Positions 1 through 4,781 of a stretch of 6,673 nucleotides of DNA are shown here, one piece after another (position 1 is the stretch's first letter; each line of letters starts with the position of its first letter). The notes under the pieces are model-generated. The model had not been told where the DNA came from, searched no databases, and was given only the letters and a program-made list of their open reading frames with translations. The stretch covers positions 1 to 6,673 of the forward strand of contig JBNMJS010000090.1 in the NCBI GenBank assembly GCA_050873965.1, written 5' to 3'. A program made the translations under genes and the position numbers. The DNA is from UBA2883 sp050873965 (GTDB lineage: Bacteria; Cyanobacteriota; Vampirovibrionia; Gastranaerophilales; Gastranaerophilaceae).

Positions 1-189
1 GGTGTGTTTATGTTATATCACTTACCTGAAGGTGTCGAAGCAGAACGTTCTGAATTATCTGCAAATAAGGCTAAGGCAAGAGAATATTACAATCCTACAT
101 ATCATATAAGAAATGATAATGCTTATGATGATATAAATAAGTCTGATGAAGAAGACGGACAAAATATTGATATTACATCAAAAGACTAA
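1..189 (+). CDS. C-terminal fragment of an unidentified protein
   Basis: The frame is open to the left edge of the window and ends at TAA (187-189), so this is the last 62 residues or so of a gene that starts outside. The first in-frame GTG (4) and ATG (10) lack a visible ribosome site and are probably internal. The visible part starts with a short hydrophobic stretch (GVFMLYHL), goes through a charged, probably helical segment rich in Glu, Lys and Ala, and ends in a polar, acidic, probably disordered tail (DDINKSDEEDGQNID). The hydrophobic start could be the end of a membrane helix followed by a cytoplasmic tail, but that is a guess from one short stretch. I do not recognise the family. It is convergent with hydE and ends just before a shared hairpin terminator. 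Confidence 0.6.
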   Translation, partial: GVFMLYHLPEGVEAERSELSANKAKAREYYNPTYHIRNDNAYDDINKSDEEDGQNIDITSKD

Positions 190-193
190 TAAT

Positions 194-227
194 AAAAAAG
201 GTAATCTAATTTAGATTACCTTTTTTT
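194..227. terminator. Bidirectional Rho-independent terminator between the convergent genes
   Basis: A perfect 10-bp inverted repeat (GGTAATCTAA at 200-209, TTAGATTACC at 211-220) is flanked by six A on the left and seven T on the right, so both strands read as a stem followed by a U-tract. It serves the + strand fragment ending at 189 and the minus-strand hydE. The TAA of hydE (226-228) lies in the flanking tract, so the hairpin starts immediately after that stop. The actual loop is probably formed by opening the innermost A-T pairs. Confidence 0.9.
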
Positions 228-1260
228 AATGATCACGTTTATGGAATCCTTTGTCTTTTGCTACACTTCTGCCGATAGAGTTTATTTTACCTTCTATACA
301 ATGTCTGCATTTGCCAGAGTGTTCATTAAGACAGATTTTATTTGGATATATTTCATATTTAACTTTATATTCAGAAGTTAAAATGTTTGGCATAACAACA
401 TTTGCTCCACTTTTTAGTGCAATAATTCTACCTTGTGGGTTTAGTGTTTCCATTGCTGTTGTAGCAGGGATATTGATGTCAGGAAGTAATAAACGTGTAA
501 TTGCCATTACTTTTAGAGCCATATCAAAATTTTTTGGATTTTGTTTAGATTTTAATGGTGTGTCAGGATGTGGTATAAATGGCCCGATACCAATCATATC
601 AGCATCTATTGATTTGAAAAATAAAATATCATTTGCTAATGATGTAATCGTTTGTTCTGGAAGACCTACAAGACAACCTGTACCGACTTCATAGCCTAAA
701 TCTTTTAGGTCTTTAAGACAACGTACCCTATTATCAAAACTCATATTTGGATGGAGTTTTTTATAAAGTTCTTTATCTGTAGTTTCAATTCTCAATAAAT
801 ATCTGTCAGCACCAGCATCTTTGAATGCTTTGTATTCTTCTGTCGAACGTTCACCAATGCTTAGTGTGATTGCAACATCATTCTTTTTAATTTCAGAAAT
901 AACTGGGCATAATACATCAGCTGTGTAATAAGAATCTTCTCCTGATTGTAGAACTAATGTTTTGTATCCTAGTTTTATTCCTTCTTTTGCAAAATGTAAG
1001 ATTTCATCTGGTGTAAGTCTATAACGCTCAACATTAGTATTTGGAGAACGTAACCCACAATATTTGCAAGAAGATTTGCATATATTAGAAAATTCTATTA
1101 AACCTCGAAGATGTACATCATCGCCAACATTTTCTTGACGGATTTTGTTAGCAGTTTCAAATAGTTCATTGTCATTATTTGATAAAAGGTATTCAATTTC
1201 TTCTTTATCAAGTGAATGTGTTTCGTACGCTTTTTTTAATATATTATTCAAATATGTCAA
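226..1260 (-). CDS. hydE: [FeFe]-hydrogenase H-cluster radical SAM maturase HydE
   Basis: This is a cytoplasmic radical S-adenosylmethionine enzyme. In the known family, HydE acts on the iron complex made by HydG in building the two-iron part of the [FeFe]-hydrogenase H-cluster. The length (344 residues) matches characterised HydE proteins. A radical SAM CxxxCxxC motif is at Cys61, Cys65 and Cys68 (NICKSSCKYCGLR), followed by LQSGED (104-109), DRYLLRIET (152-160), VGLPEQT (198-204), GIGPFIPHPDTPL (224-236) and IPATTAM (264-270), all close to the HydE pattern as I remember it. The second, non-catalytic cluster site is also present as C-x7-C-x2-C (Cys310, Cys318, Cys321). The start is a TTG at 1258-1260, chosen because AGGAAG lies 8 bases upstream, no ATG is available nearby, and the N-terminus then has the usual length. 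The gene overlaps the GGDEF gene by 17 bases and is probably cotranscribed and translationally coupled. HydF, HydG and the hydrogenase are not in the window. A HydE-like paralogue of other function is less likely given the intact second cluster site. Confidence 0.9.
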   Translation of the reverse strand: MTYLNNILKKAYETHSLDKEEIEYLLSNNDNELFETANKIRQENVGDDVHLRGLIEFSNICKSSCKYCGLRSPNTNVERYRLTPDEILHFAKEGIKLGYKTLVLQSGEDSYYTADVLCPVISEIKKNDVAITLSIGERSTEEYKAFKDAGADRYLLRIETTDKELYKKLHPNMSFDNRVRCLKDLKDLGYEVGTGCLVGLPEQTITSLANDILFFKSIDADMIGIGPFIPHPDTPLKSKQNPKNFDMALKVMAITRLLLPDINIPATTAMETLNPQGRIIALKSGANVVMPNILTSEYKVKYEIYPNKICLNEHSGKCRHCIEGKINSIGRSVAKDKGFHKRDH

Positions 1261-2671
1261 CTCTATTTCTTCCTAATTCTTTTGCTCTATGTAATGCTGT
1301 GCCAACTGCATCTAACAATTGGTTTGGCTCTGTGAATTTTGAATAATTTGCACAAAGTCCGATGCTTACTGTTACGTTTGTTTTAACACCATTCTTTTCA
1401 AAGGTGTGTTTAGAAATTCTATCTCTTAAACGTTCTATTGGAATAACAGATTTTGTAATTGGTGTTGACGGTAGTAGTACAATAATTTCTTCACTACCGT
1501 ATCTATATATAAGGTCAGTTCGTCTGAATACTTCGTTAAGAAGTTTTGCTAGTTCTGTTATTACAAAGTCACCAAATTCTTTTCCGTATTGTTCATTAAT
1601 TTTGGTTAAATGGTCAATATCAAGCATTGCAAGCGTAAAGTTATATATATAACGTCTTGCACGATGGAATTCTCTATCAAGGTTAACTTCAAATTCTTGA
1701 CGATTGAATAAACCTGTCATTGTGTCATAAACTGAATGATTTTCTTGTTCATTGAACATGTATCTAAGCTTAAAGATTACATCTAGTTCATGTAATATTA
1801 CATTTAAGAACGCAGTTTGATATATATCAGGTTCTTTTTTGAATGCAAAGATTAAACCACCAGTGAGTTTTTCAGTATATGTATATGGAAGAATAATTAC
1901 TTTTTTAAAAGATTTGTAGTCTAATCTTCCTTTTTCTGAAATGTCGCCATCTGCTAAATTGCATTGTATTTCGTTAATTCTTTTTTTCTTTTCCATTTCA
2001 TCAAAGAATTTATCTCTGATTTCATCAATTGTTTTTAATGGAATATTTTTGTTTGGTAATGATAAGTTTAATACGTTTCTTTTTTGTACATCAGAATTAT
2101 TAAAGAATAATCCTGCAACATCATAAGGAATATATTTTTGAAGTATTTTGAAAATATTTTCTGCTAGTACATTTTCAAAATTCATATTATCAATAAGAGA
2201 TTTGAATTCATCTGTAATTGATGATGAGATTAATAAGCTGTCTATTATAGATGAAGTTTTTTCTTTTATTTGTTTATTTGTAGGATTAAGTTGTGCAATT
2301 CTTTCCTTATTAACTTTTTGGGTTTCATTTGATTTGAAGATATTATCAATAAGTGTAACCATATCATTGTATGAAGCAGAATTTGTTATTCTGTGTGTTG
2401 TTCCAAAATCAATATTTGTAGGGATTGGATTTTTACCTGTCATCAATATTAATGGAATATTTTTTGTATCTTCAAAAATTTCTAGCAATTTTGAAAAATG
2501 ATATGCTTCAAAGATTGAAGCGTTTAGTATTATAACATCTGGAGTAGATATAAAAATTGATTTGTACGATTTTAAAATATTTCGTTCTGTTGAAATATCA
2601 AAATCGTTTCTTAATTCTTCAAATTGTTTTGGTAGTCTTTTGTTACTTACAAATAAAATTTTATTGTTCAT
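1244..2671 (-). CDS. Pseudo-receiver / GAF-like / degenerate GGDEF signalling protein
   Basis: A soluble protein of 475 residues with no membrane segment or signal peptide. Residues 1-112 have the alternating pattern of a response-regulator receiver (KILFVSN, PDVIILNAS, IPLILMTGK), but the acidic pocket is lost and Asn50 sits where the phosphorylated Asp would be, so it is probably not phosphorylated. Residues about 145-300 look GAF-like (YDVAGLFF; LPYTYTEKLTGGLIFAF), a possible ligand sensor. Residues about 313-475 form a GGDEF domain: YDTMTGLFNR, LDIDHLTKINEQYGKEFGD, VSIGL and GRNRV are recognisable. The signature is GSEEI (392-396) rather than GGDEF or GGEEF, with Ser for the second Gly. 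The inhibitory I-site RxxD (Arg383-Asp386) is intact at the normal five-residue distance. In the family, GGDEF domains make cyclic di-GMP or, when degenerate, bind it or GTP. Here weak cyclase activity or an effector role are both possible. The start is an ATG with AAGAGAG 8 bases upstream. The gene precedes and overlaps hydE. Confidence 0.85.
   Translation of the reverse strand: MNNKILFVSNKRLPKQFEELRNDFDISTERNILKSYKSIFISTPDVIILNASIFEAYHFSKLLEIFEDTKNIPLILMTGKNPIPTNIDFGTTHRITNSASYNDMVTLIDNIFKSNETQKVNKERIAQLNPTNKQIKEKTSSIIDSLLISSSITDEFKSLIDNMNFENVLAENIFKILQKYIPYDVAGLFFNNSDVQKRNVLNLSLPNKNIPLKTIDEIRDKFFDEMEKKKRINEIQCNLADGDISEKGRLDYKSFKKVIILPYTYTEKLTGGLIFAFKKEPDIYQTAFLNVILHELDVIFKLRYMFNEQENHSVYDTMTGLFNRQEFEVNLDREFHRARRYIYNFTLAMLDIDHLTKINEQYGKEFGDFVITELAKLLNEVFRRTDLIYRYGSEEIIVLLPSTPITKSVIPIERLRDRISKHTFEKNGVKTNVTVSIGLCANYSKFTEPNQLLDAVGTALHRAKELGRNRVDIFE
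1269..1274 (-). promoter_or_regulatory. Ribosome binding site that fixes the TTG start of hydE
   Basis: On the minus strand AGGAAG ends 8 bases before the TTG at 1260. It lies inside the last codons of the upstream GGDEF gene (the Gly-Arg of the GRNRV motif), so ribosomes finishing that gene pass directly over the hydE start. This supports TTG at 1260 over the later TTG at 1251, which has no comparable site. Confidence 0.75.
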
Positions 2672-2679
2672 ATATAATA

Positions 2680-2686
2680 CTCTCTT
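2680..2686 (-). promoter_or_regulatory. Ribosome binding site of the GGDEF gene
   Basis: On the minus strand AAGAGAG ends 8 bases before the ATG at 2671. It is a moderate purine-rich match that supports this start. Confidence 0.5.
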
Positions 2687-2739
2687 AATTCGTGCACTTT
2701 AGTTATTTTATCAATTTTATAATAATATTACATAGTCGG

Positions 2740-2745
2740 ATTATA
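2740..2745 (-). promoter_or_regulatory. Possible -10 box for the GGDEF-hydE unit
   Basis: A perfect TATAAT on the minus strand lies about 70 bases upstream of the GGDEF start and just downstream (in the reading direction) of the preceding gene's terminator. A promoter must lie between 2672 and 2766 if the terminator works. The -35 at 17 bases (TTTTTA) is poor, so the assignment is tentative. Confidence 0.35.
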
Positions 2746-2766
2746 TGATTTTTCTTGATATATAAA

Positions 2767-2800
2767 AATAAAAGCGAACATATTTTTGTTCGCTTTTATT
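2767..2800 (-). terminator. Strong Rho-independent terminator of the 145-residue gene
   Basis: A 14-bp perfect inverted repeat (AATAAAAGCGAACA at 2767-2780, TGTTCGCTTTTATT at 2787-2800) surrounds a 6-base loop. Read on the minus strand, the stem is followed by TTTTTATATA, the expected U-rich run. It lies 27 bases past the stop of the minus-strand gene. It separates that gene from the GGDEF-hydE unit, which must then have its own promoter. Confidence 0.9.
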
Positions 2801-2826
2801 CAATTTTAATATTTAATATAATATTA

Positions 2827-3264
2827 TTATTTTACATCATATTTTGATTCATCTTGAACTTTGTTATAAATCCACGATATTACGCCACCACCAGCAGGGA
2901 ATATTGCACCAGGTAATGTTGAAATAACTTGTTCACGTTTTATTTGTTTGATAAATGCTTTATCTTGTTTCTCGTCTAAATTATATTTTTGGGCAATTGT
3001 TTTGTCAGAGCGTAAACCATAATACAAAGTACTAAATACTTCACCAAATACTGACCAACCTGCAGCCTTTGTTTTTGCGTTTTTTAAAATTTCTTGTTTA
3101 TCTTCTTTTGATAAAGGAGTTCCTTTTGTTTTATGTTCAAATTCAAAAGAATCTGTTGGAGCATCTTGCTCTAATAAATGAGTATTATTTACATTATCAG
3201 TTTTATCTATTTCTGCTTTAAAATTTACGTTTGCTACATTTGGATTAAAAGAAATATTACTCAT
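2827..3264 (-). CDS. Small hypothetical protein with N-terminal ISFNP/VNFKA motif
   Basis: 145 residues of unknown function. The first 16 residues carry two short Phe/Asn motifs (ISFNPN and VNFKA). From memory, comparable short N-terminal motifs occur in many otherwise unrelated small proteins of gut Gastranaerophilales; this is not verified here. Residues 17-62 are polar and charged, probably flexible. Residues 63-83 (NAKTKAAGWSVFGEVFSTLYY) and 113-133 (VISTLPGAIFPAGGGVISWIY) are moderately hydrophobic, with a basic charged helix-like stretch between them (AFIKQIKREQ). Neither is a clear membrane helix, though the second, with its Gly-rich centre, could insert in or lie on a membrane. There is no signal peptide. 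The start is well supported: AAAGGGG lies 6 bases before the ATG. It is a one-gene unit, with a strong terminator behind and a divergent promoter region shared with cysS. It is very likely a real, well-translated gene. Confidence 0.75.
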   Translation of the reverse strand: MSNISFNPNVANVNFKAEIDKTDNVNNTHLLEQDAPTDSFEFEHKTKGTPLSKEDKQEILKNAKTKAAGWSVFGEVFSTLYYGLRSDKTIAQKYNLDEKQDKAFIKQIKREQVISTLPGAIFPAGGGVISWIYNKVQDESKYDVK

Positions 3265-3270
3265 TTATTA

Positions 3271-3277
3271 CCCCTTT
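3271..3277 (-). promoter_or_regulatory. Strong ribosome binding site of the small hypothetical gene
   Basis: On the minus strand AAAGGGG sits 6 bases before the ATG at 3264. It is the best Shine-Dalgarno in the window and suggests efficient translation. Confidence 0.7.
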
Positions 3278-3301
3278 CTATGTTGGTTAACTTATATTTC
3301 G

Positions 3302-3332
3302 TATAACGTTTTTTATTTTCTTTTTTTGACAA
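3302..3332 (-). promoter_or_regulatory. Tentative minus-strand promoter of the small hypothetical gene
   Basis: On the minus strand TTGTCA (3327-3332) is followed after 19 bases by GTTATA (3302-3307). The spacing is longer than ideal. The -35 overlaps, on the opposite strand, the TTGACA proposed for cysS (shared bases TTGACAA), so the two divergent promoters would be back to back. Further TATA-like choices (TATACG, TATAAG) lie nearby, so the exact -10 is uncertain. Confidence 0.25.
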
Positions 3333-3378
3333 AATGTTGCGATATTGTAACATTTTATGTTTGGAGTAAAATTATAAT
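3326..3378 (+). promoter_or_regulatory. Promoter region of cysS and the downstream gene
   Basis: A consensus TTGACA is at 3326-3331, with a possible -10 TAACAT at 3348-3353 (16-base spacer, 4 of 6 matches). A second candidate -10 is a perfect TATAAT at 3373-3378, but its -35 is poor. Either would give a short leader (roughly 25 to 50 bases) before the cysS ATG. I cannot decide between them from sequence alone. Confidence 0.5.
3331..3356. repeat. Inverted repeat inside the cysS promoter, possible operator
   Basis: AAAATGTT (3331-3338) and AACATTTT (3349-3356) are perfect inverted arms 10 bases apart. The dyad begins at the last base of the TTGACA box and covers the spacer and the proposed TAACAT -10, where a bound repressor would block RNA polymerase. 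It has no U-tract after it and lies upstream of the likely transcript for one of the two -10 choices, so a DNA operator fits better than a terminator. It matches no operator that I recognise. Chance is possible in AT-rich DNA. Confidence 0.4.
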
Positions 3379-3407
3379 GGTGAATTTAAGATAATAAGGA
3401 TACTACT

Positions 3408-4781
3408 ATGAAACTATTTAATTCATACTCAAACAAGTTAGAAGAATTTAAACCTATTGAAGATAACAAAGTTAAAATGTATGTTTGTGGTCCAACTGTA
3501 TATGATAATGCACATTTAGGACATGCAAGATGTTATATTACTTGGGATGTATTATATAGATATCTTAAATTTAAAGGTTATGATGTTACATATTGCAGAA
3601 ATGTAACTGATGTAGATGATAAGATTTTAAAGAAAGCAGAAACAGAGGGTAAAACTCCAGAGGAAGTTTCATCTTATTGGTATAAGATGTTTACTGATAG
3701 TATGAATGCTTTGAATAATTCGAAACCTGATAAAGAACCATTCGCTACAAAAACATTGGGTGAAATGATAGGAATGGTTAAAGAATTAATCGCTAAAGGT
3801 TATGCTTATGAAACAAATGGTGATGTATATTTTAGAGTATCAAAATTTTCTAATTATGGTCAATTATCAAAACAACCGATTGATTCTTTAATGAGTGGTG
3901 CAAGAATTGAAGTTGGTGTTCAAAAAGAAAATCCTCTTGATTTTGCATTATGGAAAAAGGACGAAAAATTCGGTTACAAATCACCTTGGGGTGTTGGCCG
4001 TCCAGGTTGGCATATTGAATGTTCTGCAATGATTAGAAAATTCTTAGGCAAAACTATTGATATTCATGCTGGTGGTGCAGATTTAATATTTCCTCACCAT
4101 GAAAATGAAATTGCTCAATCAGAATGTGCAAATGGTTGCAAATTCGTAAACTATTGGTTGCATAATGGTTTTGTTACTATCAATAAAGAAAAAATGTCTA
4201 AATCATTAGGTAATTTCTTAACTATAAATGATTTATTAAAATCCTATGATGCAAATACAATTAGATTCTTTATTTTGACAAATCATTATAGAATGCCTGT
4301 TGAATTCTCTGATGAAGCATTGCAATCAGCAGCAGCCGGTGTAAAAAGAATGCTTAATGCTAAACAAACTAAGATTGATGAAAGTTTAGATATTACAAAA
4401 ACAGAAGAATACAAACAATTTGTGGAAGCAATGGACGAAGATTTGAACACATCAAAGGCATTGGCTGTATTGTTTGATTTAACTACAAAGGCAAATAAAG
4501 ATGTTGAAGGTGCATTTACTATTTTATATAAATTAGCGACAACATTAGGTTTTACTTTTGAAAAAGCAAAATTGTCAGATGATGAAATCAAATCTATTTT
4601 AGAAAAAATCAATTCTGAATTAGGCAAATTATACAATACTATGGAAGAATTGATTGAAGATAGAAAAAATGCCAGAGCTGAAAAGAATTGGGATTTAGCT
4701 GACAAAATCAGAGTTGCTCTTGATAATGTTGGTATAGTTTTGAAAGATTCAAAAGAGGGAACATCTTGGGAAGTAAAATAA
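3408..4781 (+). CDS. cysS: Cysteinyl-tRNA synthetase
   Basis: A cytoplasmic class I aminoacyl-tRNA synthetase that charges tRNA-Cys with cysteine using ATP. The 457 residues match the usual bacterial length. The N-terminal catalytic fold carries YVCGPTVYDNAHLGHAR, with the HIGH-type motif as HLGH (36-39). The KMSKS loop is intact (262-266). The expected zinc ligands that recognise the cysteine thiol are present at Cys27, Cys205 (WHIECSAM), His230 and Glu234 (FPHHENE). The C-terminal helical region, including the DALR-type anticodon-binding part, runs to the end and closes with the typical ARAEKNWDLADKIR segment. The ATG has AAGGA 7 bases upstream. The gene's last 16 bases overlap the start of the SpoIID-domain gene, so the two are probably one operon. 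Nothing indicates a tRNA-responsive T-box leader: the upstream leader is too short. Confidence 0.98.
   Translation: MKLFNSYSNKLEEFKPIEDNKVKMYVCGPTVYDNAHLGHARCYITWDVLYRYLKFKGYDVTYCRNVTDVDDKILKKAETEGKTPEEVSSYWYKMFTDSMNALNNSKPDKEPFATKTLGEMIGMVKELIAKGYAYETNGDVYFRVSKFSNYGQLSKQPIDSLMSGARIEVGVQKENPLDFALWKKDEKFGYKSPWGVGRPGWHIECSAMIRKFLGKTIDIHAGGADLIFPHHENEIAQSECANGCKFVNYWLHNGFVTINKEKMSKSLGNFLTINDLLKSYDANTIRFFILTNHYRMPVEFSDEALQSAAAGVKRMLNAKQTKIDESLDITKTEEYKQFVEAMDEDLNTSKALAVLFDLTTKANKDVEGAFTILYKLATTLGFTFEKAKLSDDEIKSILEKINSELGKLYNTMEELIEDRKNARAEKNWDLADKIRVALDNVGIVLKDSKEGTSWEVK
4754..4760 (+). promoter_or_regulatory. Ribosome binding site that fixes the TTG start of the SpoIID gene
   Basis: AGAGGGA lies 5 bases before the TTG at 4766, inside the last codons of cysS. 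It supports this start over the later in-frame ATG (codon 13), which would delete the basic part of the signal peptide. Confidence 0.7.

Noticed and set aside
251..694. A 147-codon + strand open frame opposite hydE
   Set aside because: It lies wholly antisense to the well-supported hydE, has no domain pattern, and arises from the AT-rich codon use of the real gene.
1362..2501. Three + strand open frames (96, 61 and 117 codons) opposite the GGDEF gene
   Set aside because: They are antisense shadows rich in Ser, Phe, Leu and Ile, as expected from reversed AT-rich coding sequence, with no ribosome sites.
2672..2677. TATAAT on the + strand just upstream of the GGDEF gene start
   Set aside because: It points away from the minus-strand genes, has no suitable -35, and no + strand gene follows.
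4286..4705. A 139-codon minus-strand frame inside cysS
   Set aside because: It is antisense to a clear synthetase gene and shows no motif or ribosome site.
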